DNA of 38,111 bases from a virus, in the IMG/VR virus record IMGVR_UViG_3300037367_000072, positions 1-38,111 of that record. The stretch is one strand, 5' to 3'. Under the pieces are notes generated by a model. The model made no database searches. It saw nothing but the letters and a program-made list of their open reading frames with translations, and had not been told where the DNA came from. The position numbers were made by a program, and so were the translations under genes. Below, piece by piece: positions 7,100 through 15,581 of this stretch (its first letter is position 1; each line of letters starts with the position of its first letter).

Positions 7100-10072
7100 T
7101 TAACCATAACTAACCGCAGCAGGTAGTTTCCTGACACCTTTTTTAACCCCAAGATCAAAAGAAAGGCCCGATAAAGTGAGGCCTCCTGCTGCGCTTCCTG
7201 TAGGGATTTCTACCATAGTAATCTGCATGGCCGTACACTTCTGAAAGATGGGGAAAATTCTAAAATCCTGGGGAACTGTGCTGGCAAGGATAGGGATCAC
7301 ATCCGTCTGGACAGGCGTAGGATCAAAGTCAACCGCCGTAGTCACTTGGAGGGACGTCGCGTTCACGGCAGTTGCCAGAAACACAAAACGCCAGACCCGT
7401 TGATACCCATCTAACTCCGCAAAGGAGAACCAACCCGTCGTCAAGGACAGCGCCAAGGGCACTCCGTTGTCCGTAAAGAGGCCTTCCGTTTGTTCTAAAA
7501 CCACTCCATTGGATTGTAGCCCCGTGTAAAGGTGTTTATAAATCGTCGTGTCCACATAAGAGAGGCCTGAATGAATCGCCCATTGATTGACTAGGTAATC
7601 ATAGATCAGAATCACATTCGTATTCAGGCTCAGTCTCACTTGCGTTGTATTGGCCAGCAGTGATGATCCTGTCACTAGAAAAGAGTTAAACTCTTCCACC
7701 CTAGCCCCAATGTAAGTCAAACTTAAATCCCTACCCAATAAGAATATCCCTTTTCGAGTCGATTGGAAGATGAGTCCAATAGGAATAGTGACGATAGAGT
7801 CTTGATTAATACATCCCACATCACTAGTAATAATTTGAGGAAAGCTAAAATCATTATTGACTCCTGAAGGCGCCGGGCCATCACCGATTACATAGAAAAT
7901 ATTTGAATTTTTAAACAGAATTAACTTATCATCGAGCACTCCCATTGCACGAATAGGGCCGCCCAGTTCATCCACATTCTGCGTGAAGAGGTCAGAGAAC
8001 TCGGCTGGGAAATCCCCCACTACTTGTTTAGAATACCACCACGTAAGCGGGGTATCGGCCTGTACGGCAATGAGTCTATTCTTAAAGGGCACGAGGATAT
8101 CGGACGCAGGCGGAGCAATATTCTCTACCTCTCCCCCGTTCGTATAAAGCTGAGTGTTATTTGCAATCGTTGCGTCACTACTGATATCTGTGAAAGAAAC
8201 GGGATCGTCTAAATTAGGACTTGAACCGACCTTATAAAAAATTGTTCCTCCATTTTGAGTCCTCCAGAAGACCACCTGAATGTTTCTTATCTTATAGAAT
8301 TCAGAAAGAGAGGTTCCGTTCACAGTCAAGAATAATGTTTCCGTAGTAGTTGATCCCCCTACCACAACAGGAATTCCGGCGCTTGGAGCTGAACGATGAA
8401 GGTTCCCTTCGTCATCGATCCATTCATAAGTGACAACGTAACTGTAGGTACCTGAGGAAATAAATCCGCCCGTCGTTGAACTCCCCGTCAAAGCTCCTTG
8501 TGTCGGAAACACAGTAAAGCCGCTCTCGGCAACGCCTAACCCATCATAGATACTGACAATGCCACCCGAAAGGTTCAAATTATCGCCGAGTTCAACGGAT
8601 CTAATTCTTGTAAAAAGGGTGTCTAAGCATCGGTCCACATTATAGAAATTGGTGATTACTCCACCTACCGCGCTATTTTGAACTGCTCTTAGATAAGGAA
8701 TCACAACCTGTGTGGTTCCAATCGTAGCCACACTGTAAAGCTTAACAGAAGGCCTTCCCGCTGTATTTTCAGAGAACTTAAAAAGCTGAGTATAGGTTGC
8801 AGTCGCAAGGGTTACCCCCGTAAACTGGAGGACGACATAAAGAGCTTGATCAATGACTTGCACGGTTCCAACAGGCACCATATCCACAAACGAAATGGCG
8901 ACACATCCAGTACCATTATATAAAAAGGCATTGCTAGCCAGTCTCACATTAAAAAGACTAAGCAGTATGTTTGCCGCGAGCGTAGCAAGCGATACGATCA
9001 CTTCTGTCACTAAGTGGGGAGCACTTCCTATCGCTGATTCAAAAAAAAGATAAAATTGCGAAGTATTAATCCAAGTTCCAGCGAGCTGAACGGTCGCGGC
9101 ACTCGATAAGATGGCCCTTGCCGGTATGATCGCGACAAGAGTAGGCGAATAGATCCCCATCCAGACGCTCGATCCATCAAACCACATCGGATAAAGATTC
9201 CCCGAAGGGTCAATCGCAAGAGCAAGAGCCGTTGTAGCTGCACCACCTATGGCAACGGTCCCTGTATTGATCATGCTTGAAGAATAAGAATTGAGGAAAA
9301 CCCCACCGCCTGCTGCAGCAGATAAGGTGTAAGCTTGAGTAGCCGACTGCACTCCTACCACCGAAGGAATGGCAGACGTAGTGGGGATAAGAAGCGTTGG
9401 ACCGCTTAGAGTCGGCGTCGCCGATGCGAAATTAATATTGAAGAGTTCGACATTTGGAGTGGTTGAGTCCTGAACCGTGAAATAAAAGATCGTTCCAAAG
9501 ATGAATACGTTAAATCCAAATTCGTTCGAAGCCCCTAACCCGTCGTTATAGGTTGTCTGAAAAAGCGTTGTTCCATTCACTGTGTCTAAAAGGACAAAAG
9601 TAATATTCGTTCCCGGCTGGCCAGTGAGGTAATTTCCCCCCCATACATAAGCTTCAATCCCTGTGACCGGATCTCTCGCCATTCCAATTCCACTGCCAAA
9701 GGCCGCATTATATCCTACAGGAAGGGATGAGATGGAATTAGCAACTTTTTGAGAAAGCCTCTGTCCCCCTGGAGTCTGAACAGCTACCCACTTCTGTTCC
9801 GTTTCACTAAAGTTGTAGAGATATTCGTTATCTGATAAGATAAGTTCGTTCTGGAACTGGTGAATAGAATTCCCGGCAGTGATATTGCCCGGCGTATTGT
9901 AAAGCAAAGTCGATAAGGCCATCGACCCCGCATCTTCGGTGATCTCCTTTGGGGAAATAAACATACCGTTCTGAAGAATTAACATCTCGCCGGGCAAGAT
10001 CTGCTTGGGATCCACCTTCGTATTCAAGCCCTTATCAAATGAGACTGCTAGTTTTTGAGGGCTTAAGGGCAC
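7100..10072 (-). CDS. Tail nozzle / packaged-DNA stabilisation protein (P22 gp10- or T7 gp12-like)
   Basis: 990 aa. The N-terminus carries FDKGLNTKVDPKQILPGEM, the opening of podoviral stabilisation proteins. Around residues 720-800 come DKLILFKNSNIFYVIGDGP, SDVGCINQDSIV and IFQSTRKGIFLLGRDL, a beta-propeller-like signature of the P22 gp10/nozzle family. Such proteins form the ring below the portal and adaptor and plug the packaged DNA. It is longer than P22 gp10, with an extra beta-rich central region. The start is GTG at 10072 with AAAGGAAG upstream. It follows a 103-aa protein and the adaptor, matching podoviral gene order. Confidence 0.75.
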   Translation of the reverse strand: MPLSPQKLAVSFDKGLNTKVDPKQILPGEMLILQNGMFISPKEITEDAGSMALSTLLYNTPGNITAGNSIHQFQNELILSDNEYLYNFSETEQKWVAVQTPGGQRLSQKVANSISSLPVGYNAAFGSGIGMARDPVTGIEAYVWGGNYLTGQPGTNITFVLLDTVNGTTLFQTTYNDGLGASNEFGFNVFIFGTIFYFTVQDSTTPNVELFNINFASATPTLSGPTLLIPTTSAIPSVVGVQSATQAYTLSAAAGGGVFLNSYSSSMINTGTVAIGGAATTALALAIDPSGNLYPMWFDGSSVWMGIYSPTLVAIIPARAILSSAATVQLAGTWINTSQFYLFFESAIGSAPHLVTEVIVSLATLAANILLSLFNVRLASNAFLYNGTGCVAISFVDMVPVGTVQVIDQALYVVLQFTGVTLATATYTQLFKFSENTAGRPSVKLYSVATIGTTQVVIPYLRAVQNSAVGGVITNFYNVDRCLDTLFTRIRSVELGDNLNLSGGIVSIYDGLGVAESGFTVFPTQGALTGSSTTGGFISSGTYSYVVTYEWIDDEGNLHRSAPSAGIPVVVGGSTTTETLFLTVNGTSLSEFYKIRNIQVVFWRTQNGGTIFYKVGSSPNLDDPVSFTDISSDATIANNTQLYTNGGEVENIAPPASDILVPFKNRLIAVQADTPLTWWYSKQVVGDFPAEFSDLFTQNVDELGGPIRAMGVLDDKLILFKNSNIFYVIGDGPAPSGVNNDFSFPQIITSDVGCINQDSIVTIPIGLIFQSTRKGIFLLGRDLSLTYIGARVEEFNSFLVTGSSLLANTTQVRLSLNTNVILIYDYLVNQWAIHSGLSYVDTTIYKHLYTGLQSNGVVLEQTEGLFTDNGVPLALSLTTGWFSFAELDGYQRVWRFVFLATAVNATSLQVTTAVDFDPTPVQTDVIPILASTVPQDFRIFPIFQKCTAMQITMVEIPTGSAAGGLTLSGLSFDLGVKKGVRKLPAAVSYG

Positions 10073-10088
10073 TTGGGTTCTTCCTTTC

Positions 10089-10400
10089 TTAAAAGATAGC
10101 GATATTTACGGTGACATTCGCAGTTGTATTTAAAGCTAAAAATTCCGTGGGACTGGTTTCCGTGGCTTGAGAATCCCAAATATTAGCCTGCGCGTTCTGT
10201 CTCACGATGAACCATCCTTGCAAAGTTCTACCGATCATGATCGGGACCTGATTGACTGATCCAGTCGTTAAAATGACATTTTGTAAGATGATACATGCAG
10301 CAATGGGATTAGATAGGATCGGCATGAGAGACGCTCCCAGAGCTTGTTGGAACTGATTGAACTGCCTATCTTCTGTTTGTTGATAAGGAATTTTAATCAT
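10089..10400 (-). CDS. Small conserved virion-block protein with a rebuilt start
   Basis: 103 aa with a hydrophobic core (PILSNPIAACIILQNVIL) and a beta-rich C-terminus; function unknown, but it sits between adaptor and nozzle as in related podoviruses. Its first codons are duplicated. The frame starting at 10675 reads ATG ACC ATT AAA ATT CCT and then runs into the inserted element at 10411-10656; on the other side a fresh ATG (10400) is again followed by ATT AAA ATT CCT and the conserved body. A new AAGGA lies upstream of the rebuilt start. Confidence 0.7.
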   Translation of the reverse strand: MIKIPYQQTEDRQFNQFQQALGASLMPILSNPIAACIILQNVILTTGSVNQVPIMIGRTLQGWFIVRQNAQANIWDSQATETSPTEFLALNTTANVTVNIAIF

Positions 10401-10669
10401 AAGGATTCCTTAGCGCACAAACCTCTCCCTTGAGGGAGAGGATCGCGCTTGCCTTTCAGCTCCTGTTGCGCTATACAAGCGGAAGTAACGTCACCCACGG
10501 GACGTGGGAAAGTGCGCGCGGAGAGCAATTTAGACGAGGGACGGATGGAATATGCCAACCTTCGCAAGCTCGTGGAAACGCGAATCGGGGGAGAGGAGGC
10601 AACGATGCCGAACGGATCCCGGGAAGCTCCGGTCTTCAGACTGGAGAGCTGTTCACAAGGAATTTTAAT
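10385..10669. repeat. 13-bp direct repeat flanking the first HEARO-like element
   Basis: The 13-mer aaggaattttaat occurs at 10385-10397 and 10657-10669, the second copy starting exactly at the 3' edge of the element. It corresponds to codons 2-6 of the interrupted 103-aa gene. HEARO/ISC-type elements are not expected to make target duplications, so this may reflect imperfect repair or selection for restored expression. Confidence 0.85.
10411..10656 (+). ncRNA. HEARO/IscB omega-RNA-like element, copy 1 (5' part diverged)
   Basis: The 3' ~170 bases match copies 2 and 3: gtgcgcgcggagagca, then cgcaagctcgtggaaacgcg, then gggagaggaggca, then a terminal hairpin (ctccggtc / ga-tggag) and gctgttcac. 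The 5' part is shorter than in the other copies but again begins with a strong hairpin (cctctccc / gggagagg). It sits antisense to the structural operon at the start codon of the 103-aa gene. The family name is from recall of HEARO/ISC element architecture; the structured, repeated nature is seen directly. No IscB gene is adjacent. Confidence 0.6.
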
Positions 10670-10675
10670 GGTCAT

Positions 10676-11407
10676 TTAGTAGAACCCCTGTCCGGAGCCT
10701 GAACCACTTCCACTTGGCCACCAGAGATCTCCCCATTGGTTGTCCGCCACTACCGTCGGAGAGCCTGCATCTCGATTCTCTGCGGCTGCTTCAATGCGTT
10801 CTATCAGAGCTAATTTCTGATTCACAAAGACGCTCGTATCACTCTCTTCTTTTGCTAGAGCTTTGATACAGGCGTCCACAATCACGTATTCCCCCCAACC
10901 GCTGATTTGATCGAGTGTATCGGTAGGAGCTACCAAAGTGATGAGTTCAGGGATATACCAAATTCGCATCGTCTGATTGGCTGATGGAATAGGAGTCAGC
11001 CAGATTTGATTCTCATTGAGCCTATACCTCATGTTCGTGACGCCATAGAAAGACTGGAAGTTAGGAACGGCAAAGCGATTGCGATCTGAGAAATTGAAAG
11101 GCCTGATTGTCACCCAAGAGTCCTGATTCAGTCCATTTGAAAGAGACAAATCAACGCCGAGTAGCTTATAAAAATCAGCGGGCAGATTAAAGAATTGATT
11201 CACCCCGTCCGTCACAAAGGTATAGGGAATCTGAACATAGTAATTATTCCCATAACACTGAACAATCAAATCATAGAGTTCGAAATAGGATTGATTAATA
11301 TAGCTCGTTAACTCGGTATCTGTGACGAATTGGGAATTCACGAAGTCAGCACGCTGTCTCACCGCCGCAATGAGCTGAGTGAGGGTCAAAGTCGTGGAAG
11401 TGGACAT
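10676..11407 (-). CDS. Head-tail adaptor (P22 gp4 / T7 gp11-like)
   Basis: 243 aa. The N-terminal helical part (LIAAVRQRADFVNSQFVTDT, ELTSYINQSYFELYDLI) and the later NFSDRNRF ... YRLNENQIWLTPIP ... MRIWYIPE are typical of the small adaptor that docks under the portal in podoviruses. The C-terminus ends in a Trp/Gly/Ser tail. It lies immediately before the 103-aa protein and the nozzle gene in transcription order, which supports the call. Confidence 0.7.
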   Translation of the reverse strand: MSTSTTLTLTQLIAAVRQRADFVNSQFVTDTELTSYINQSYFELYDLIVQCYGNNYYVQIPYTFVTDGVNQFFNLPADFYKLLGVDLSLSNGLNQDSWVTIRPFNFSDRNRFAVPNFQSFYGVTNMRYRLNENQIWLTPIPSANQTMRIWYIPELITLVAPTDTLDQISGWGEYVIVDACIKALAKEESDTSVFVNQKLALIERIEAAAENRDAGSPTVVADNQWGDLWWPSGSGSGSGQGFY

Positions 11408-11410
11408 GTC

Positions 11411-11644
11411 CTACTCCATTTCTTGATTACGCATCTCGTGATGAAAAGCCTTCATCGCTTCCATGAGATCGTGTGCGGATTTAGATTCAAACGCCATGAT
11501 CATATCTTCGCAGATGGCTTTCATGGCGCTTGAACCTTCCTCCATTTCTTCCTCGGGCTTCATCTCCCCCATTCTTTCAGAGCCGTCAGGCTTCATTCGA
11601 TCTAAAATGACAGATACGGTTTTTCTGTTTCCTGGGATGATCAT
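11411..11644 (-). CDS. Small acidic Met/Glu-rich protein, unknown function
   Basis: 77 aa, rich in Glu and Met, mostly predicted helix. It starts at ATG 11644, two bases after the stop of the 220-aa gene, and ends three bases before the adaptor start, so it is part of the late operon. No family is recognised. Confidence 0.6.
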   Translation of the reverse strand: MIIPGNRKTVSVILDRMKPDGSERMGEMKPEEEMEEGSSAMKAICEDMIMAFESKSAHDLMEAMKAFHHEMRNQEME

Positions 11645-11646
11645 GA

Positions 11647-12309
11647 TTACTCTCCTGCGACCAATACGGATGAGTTACTCAGATAAAAGCTCATGCCTAA
11701 AACTGAGTTATTGGCTGGCGCGGTGGCAACTCCTGGCGATCCTTCCATCGTGCGAACCAGAATGTAGGGATGCTGACCGCCTCCTGGGGGATTCAGCTGA
11801 ATAGTCGTATTCGGATCTCCCACGACTTCTAGGTACTGAATCCCAGCTCCATTCACAGCAGGGATCTGAACCTGACCCGTGCCTGTGCCTGTGAAAGTGT
11901 TCCCAATGAAGGAGACACCGACTTGGGCCACAGTTCCGGCTGGAACCCCTAAGAGCTGCCAGTTGGCTTGAGTCGTTGTCCCTACTACCGTGATGATATA
12001 AACAGTCCCTGCGGTCAGCCCTGCAGTGACCAGAATAGGCGTGCCACTCGTCTGAGTCACAAACCCACTAAAGCCGCCATAGTACTTGTAAAACGACCCA
12101 TCCAAGAACACTTTGAAGTAACCTACCGGAACATTATTACCTGCTACAGGAACTGTGGAGTGACCAAAAACCTGGAAAATGCCAGGTCCTTTTAAGTTCC
12201 GTTGACCGAGTCCATTTCCATTCGTCGAATCGATCACGAAATTGCAATCGAGAAGAACGGGAGTGATATGCCGGGTATAGAAAAACTGACGGTACATTGC
12301 ATTAGACAT
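11647..12309 (-). CDS. Virion-associated beta-rich protein, unknown
   Basis: 220 aa. The N-terminus YRQFFYTRHITPVLLDCNFV is followed by Gly/Thr/Val-rich beta sequence; the last ~40 residues contain LVRTMEGSPG and SVLGMSFYLSNSSVL. Its place directly after the decoration-type and capsid genes suggests a capsid-associated or head-surface protein. No enzymatic motif is seen. Confidence 0.55.
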   Translation of the reverse strand: MSNAMYRQFFYTRHITPVLLDCNFVIDSTNGNGLGQRNLKGPGIFQVFGHSTVPVAGNNVPVGYFKVFLDGSFYKYYGGFSGFVTQTSGTPILVTAGLTAGTVYIITVVGTTTQANWQLLGVPAGTVAQVGVSFIGNTFTGTGTGQVQIPAVNGAGIQYLEVVGDPNTTIQLNPPGGGQHPYILVRTMEGSPGVATAPANNSVLGMSFYLSNSSVLVAGE

Positions 12310-12319
12310 GAGTCGCTCC

Positions 12320-12718
12320 TTATTGTTCCGTGACGGGAAGAGGTAGAGGGTTCACAGTGACGGTAGAGGCAGTCGGAGTCGTCACGCTTCCATCACTGCA
12401 CACAATGCTAGCTGTGATCGAATACGTGCCTGTTCCTGCTCCAATCGGACCTGTGGAGGGAGCAAAGAAGGTGGTTTGATAAGAGAGTCCTAACGTCCCA
12501 CCCGCAGGCACCGCAATGGCAGCTCCGGGACCTAAATTGACCACTCCCTGAGCTACGGACACAACACTGAACGTGTCTCCCGTAAAGGTGCAAAAGGGAG
12601 TGACTGAAATGACATTGAGCGCACCCGATCCTGAGTTATTGATGATCAGTGTGTTCGTACACGGCTGATTGATCAAAAGCGTGGTCGGGCTAGATGAGAT
12701 CGTTGCAGTAATAGCCAT
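12320..12718 (-). CDS. Ig-like capsid decoration protein (candidate)
   Basis: 132 aa and nearly all beta: an opening strand ITATISSSPTTLLIN, an alternating hydrophobic pattern, a central FFAPSTGPIGAGTGTYSITA and a closing TVTVNPLPLPVTEQ. This is the look of a single Ig-like or BACON-like domain as found in phage head decoration proteins. It is the next gene after the major capsid gene, separated from it by a terminator hairpin. Decoration is inferred from fold type and position. Confidence 0.5.
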   Translation of the reverse strand: MAITATISSSPTTLLINQPCTNTLIINNSGSGALNVISVTPFCTFTGDTFSVVSVAQGVVNLGPGAAIAVPAGGTLGLSYQTTFFAPSTGPIGAGTGTYSITASIVCSDGSVTTPTASTVTVNPLPLPVTEQ

Positions 12719-12731
12719 AAAATTCCTTTCT

Positions 12732-12783
12732 TAAAAAGAGGTGAAGGAAGAGACCGGGGGGCCGGAAACTCTCCCTTCACCCG
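12732..12783 (-). terminator. Terminator after the capsid gene
   Basis: On the minus strand a long stem (GGTGAAGG with CCTTCACC, 12740-12747 and 12774-12781, extended by AGAG/CTCT pairs) is followed by CTCTTTTT. It lies in the 79-bp gap between the capsid stop and the next gene and would end or attenuate capsid transcripts. Confidence 0.7.
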
Positions 12784-12797
12784 AGTGGAGCAGACCG

Positions 12798-14942
12798 TTA
12801 AGCAGAAAACTGCACAACAGCATTCCAGCCTGGAGCATTCGTTCTCAGTTGCGCATAATACCCAACGCGGACTTCGCCCGCATCTGCATTATAAACTCGA
12901 AGCATCTCTAGCCCATCGCCGTAGCGAAGGATCTGAGGCGCTTCACCCAAGGATTCCAAACACCAAGTGTCCATCTGTAAAAGATAACCAGTGAATACCT
13001 GACAATTGCGATCAGGGAACACCTTGATCATGGAATTCGCTCCATTGACCATGATGCCTCGGAAAGCGATTTCAGCTGGGCCTTTGAGGTCGATGTATTG
13101 AACTTTCGAGCCCAAACTCTTTTCGAGAGCCGAATAGCTGCCAAAATTAGTCACACATACATTGGGCTTCCCGCCTTCTCTTGCTAAAAGCGAGCTAGAG
13201 TCAATCAGGGCTTCCTCGATTGATTCCCCAGTTCCGTTGTAAGTCACACCGGCTAGACGCACTGTATCAACTGACCGATTCACTCCAAAGAATGAATCAG
13301 TGGCAACAGGAGGTGTCACTGGAATCCAAGCCGAGAGGCCTTTCACTTTCAGGTTACTATCGCCCTGCACGACCAAGAACGAATTGGTTACCCAAGTCGC
13401 TGATGGAGTCGCTGGTGAAGTGAAGGTGAATTGCCCGAGACTGCGATTGACGGCTGTGATCACGCCTACATCGGTAGAGGGTGTACCTCCATCGGTGAGA
13501 GTCGAGATCAGATACATATTGATTTCAAACTGCACGATATCAGCTGCATTGACCAGCTGCACAACTGATGTAAACGGACCTGCGCCTGTCGTCGCGATGG
13601 TCAGGATTTGACCAATCGAGCCTGTTCCTGAACGGAACAAGGCAGAAGCAAGAGAATTAGTGATCGACCGAATCGCTCCATCGATGACTAATTTTGAGCC
13701 TTCTAAGAAGGCCATCTTATCAGTCCGGCTGGCTAGCATCGTCTGATTGTCCAAAGTGGCTATGGAATAGTCACTCGAACGGGTGAGTAAAAAGGATTCA
13801 ATTTGAACAGGTGATTGATTTCCCTGCGCGTTGCTAAACGTGCTGGATCGGCCTTGGCTTACGCCTGTGATAATCGGAACTGGCTTATATTTCTGTACTG
13901 TTTCCGTCAGGCTTTTTATCCTGACATCAGCCGCTTATTCTATGCGATTACCTTTTCGCATATTCTCTTTCGCGGGTAAGTACTGAAGGTTCCAGGGGAC
14001 ATGCAAACCTCTTACGGCTTTACCTTTCAGAGGAATAATATGATCCACATGATATCCTACAGGGCGATTTAAATAGAAAGTTCGCATCTGTAAAAAATGC
14101 TCTTTGGTCACCCACGGAGGCGTGGCCTTGAGTTTATCTGCGCGCTTGCGGCGGTGATATCTCATAAAGTATTCTTTACGCGATTGATTAATCCTTTGTC
14201 CACGTTCTTTAGGCTGCCTATCTTGCCATTTTTTCTGATAGGGCCTTCTACGTTCGACAATCTCAAATCTATTCTCTTCAAAATACTTTCTACAAAGTTC
14301 GCTTTTGCATTGTTTGCAGGGAGATCTCCTCACTGATCCCGTTCTATTTTTTACTAGATAGAAATCAATGAGAGGTTTTTCCTTTTTGCAAACCGTGCAA
14401 ACCTTATTTTGCTGGTCGGCGTACGTCTTCAACCCTTGCGGGTGTCGGGCACTCATGGACCCATTATATTCACCTTGACTGTTATTGTCAAAATGGTTCA
14501 GGGTCTACGCTCTACGGGGTTTCGGTTGTTAAGCCTAACTTCCCACGGCATTAGCGTCGCAGCTTTTGCCGTATTTGCCCAATTTGTACAAGCCGCTTAC
14601 GCGGCTAGGGTAGCAAATATATTACCACCAAAGTCAGTGTTTTTCTTAACCATAGCTAAGAAAGGATTCAATATGTTAGCTTACGTTTCTTGGGTTATGC
14701 GTAAGATCAGACTGTATATCATGCGGTTCTCGCATCCCTTGTCAGTCGTTCGAGCGCGTTGTTAAGTGGCGCTACGGTCTTGGCTACTTCTAGCTATTAA
14801 CCGTTATTCGGGTACTGCACCTAAAGATTCCTCTCCAGGCGGACAATTTCCCATCAGCATAAACGAGGTTTTCAACAACCTGCCCATCATAGAGTTCCTT
14901 CAAAGCCGCGTTCATCGCGGTGAGGTCTAGATAGGCGCCCAT
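12798..14942 (-). CDS. Major capsid protein, three exons (14942-14853, 14668-14624, 13892-12798)
   Basis: Exon 1 (30 codons) starts at ATG 14942 behind TTAGGAG and ends ...NLVYAD. Exon 2 (15 codons) encodes NPFLAMVKKNTDFGG. Exon 3 (364 codons) opens with KYKPVPIITGVSQGRS. Joined, they give a 409-aa capsid protein with the expected VENLVYADNPF...GGKYKPVP sequence of this HK97-type family. Downstream landmarks include GAIRSITNSLASALFR, KVKGLSAW, FGVNRSVDTVRLAG, GSKVQYIDLKG, FRGIMVNGA, IKVFPDRNC and VGYYAQLRTNAPGWNAVV. The pieces are separated by two group I introns. Without splicing exon 1 meets a stop soon after the boundary, so functional capsid needs RNA splicing. Confidence 0.9.
13893..14623 (-). 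ncRNA. Group I intron 2 in the capsid gene (731 nt, with HNH ORF)
   Basis: The upstream exon ends GGUGGU and pairs perfectly with GCUACC in the intron, giving the required U-G pair at the 5' splice site (P1). P2 is AGCCGC-GUAA-GCGGCU. P4 is ACGGC/GCCGU enclosing P5 AGC/GCU. P6 is GGG/CCC with an inner GUUA/UAAC. P7 is GACCC/GGGUC and P8 is UUGAC/GUCAA. The HNH ORF begins 2-3 nt after the P7 3' strand, and a hairpin GUCAGG/CCUGAC closes the P9 region. The intron ends in G before AAATAT. Boundaries were chosen to restore the capsid frame and agree with P1 and terminal-G rules. Confidence 0.88.
13935..14456 (-). CDS. HNH homing endonuclease encoded in capsid intron 2
   Basis: 173 aa. The N-terminal zinc-binding part has two Cys pairs, CTVCKK and CKQCKS. 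A basic middle region (RRPYQKKWQDRQPKERGQ) follows. The HNH core is YHVDHIIPLKGKAVRGLHVP then WNLQYLPAKENMRKGNRI, with the His-Asp-His and the trailing Asn/His-type metal site. Such enzymes cut intronless alleles so that the intron copies itself in. It starts just downstream of the intron P7 and is probably translated from the pre-mRNA; AAGGTG ~14 nt upstream is a weak ribosome site. Confidence 0.9.
   Translation of the reverse strand: MSARHPQGLKTYADQQNKVCTVCKKEKPLIDFYLVKNRTGSVRRSPCKQCKSELCRKYFEENRFEIVERRRPYQKKWQDRQPKERGQRINQSRKEYFMRYHRRKRADKLKATPPWVTKEHFLQMRTFYLNRPVGYHVDHIIPLKGKAVRGLHVPWNLQYLPAKENMRKGNRIE
14669..14852 (-). ncRNA. Group I intron 1 in the capsid gene (184 nt, ORF-less)
   Basis: P1 pairs exon GCUGAU with GUCCGC (one mismatch, U-G at the splice site). 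P2 is CCUGGAGA-GGAA-UCUUUAGG with a GNRA loop. P4 ACGGUU/GACCGU encloses P5 GCUA-GAAG-UAGC with A-rich joining segments. P6 is AGCGC/GCGCU. P7 is GACUG/CAGUC within the typical ...GAUAUACAGUC element, P8 is AUGCG/CGCAU and P9 is CUUACG/CGUAAG. The intron ends in G. All core helices are present in only 184 nt. Removal joins YAD to NPFLAM in frame. Confidence 0.88.
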
Positions 14943-15197
14943 TGTATTTCTCCTAAAATGAAATAACGGAATGTGAGCAAACGGCTCGTTTTGTTTGACT
15001 GTTCCCGTGATTCAAGATCGGGCCTGATAGAATGGAGTTTCTAGAAAGATCTGTGTGATCCTCACCACTTCCCCCCAGGGAAAGAGGACCACATGAGTAA
15101 GGTATGAGGCTTTTTTACAATTCTCAATCTTAATTTGTGGTAGGTAGAACTGAAATCCTAGCGGCGTGGAAAGCGGTGGTAGCGGGCGAGTTGTCCG
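14943..15197 (-). other. Capsid 5' leader, no gene seen
   Basis: A 255-bp gap between the capsid start and the TnpB-type element. It holds the capsid ribosome-binding site (TTAGGAG, ~8 nt from the ATG), a G-run at about 15073 and a small inverted repeat CGAGC/GCTC near 14985. No ORF with a plausible start is evident on either strand. It probably represents leader that used to be continuous with the scaffold operon before the element inserted. Confidence 0.6.
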
Positions 15198-15581
15198 TTG
15201 ACATCCTCCCCGCCGTAAACGACGGGGATTCCCCGTGAAGGCCTTTCATGCCCGAAAGGCTCCTGAACAAACCTCCAGGAGTTACACCGCTATGGTCATT
15301 ACCCACCGCAGCTCGCCAGCACTCTCAAAGAGTAAGCTTAATTTTGGACTCCAGTCTTCTCTTTTACGCTCAAGCTTCCTTATGGAAAATAGTCTTAAGC
15401 AGATTAGACCTTCAACGTCTCAATGGGTTTGCTATTTACTTAACAGATTTTACCGAGCGAAAGATGATTTTTATCGCTCGAACCGCATACCTGATTTTCA
15501 AAGAACAAAAACCTTAGATAGCGCAGTAGGAATAGAAAGGCAAGCCTTATATCCCCGTGCTGAACCACGGGGTTTTACGGC
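15198..15581 (-). mobile_element. IS200/IS605-type miniature element with TnpB omega-RNA-like end, copy A (384 bp)
   Basis: Read on the minus strand, the left end starts GCCGTAAAACCCCG with hairpin CCCCGTG/CACGGGG, followed by ATATAAGGC. The right end carries three hairpins (CTCCTG/CAGGAG, CCTTTC/GAAAGG, CCCCGTCGT/ACGGCGGGG) and finishes GGAGGATGTCAA. That right end is the form of a TnpB guide-RNA scaffold, in which the guide is the flanking DNA directly after TCAA. Copy B at 31069 has the same layout with compensatory changes. The interior encodes no TnpA or TnpB. It is inserted between the capsid and a 69-aa gene, co-oriented with the operon. Mobilisation in trans is inferred. Confidence 0.75.

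Noticed and set aside
10397-10675. Antisense ORF of 92 codons across HEARO-like copy 1, with conserved relatives across copies 2 and 3 (23919-24413, 27923-28264)
   Set aside because: The similarity follows from RNA-element conservation; hairpin changes are compensatory at base level rather than synonymous, and the frames have no own ribosome site or recognisable domain.
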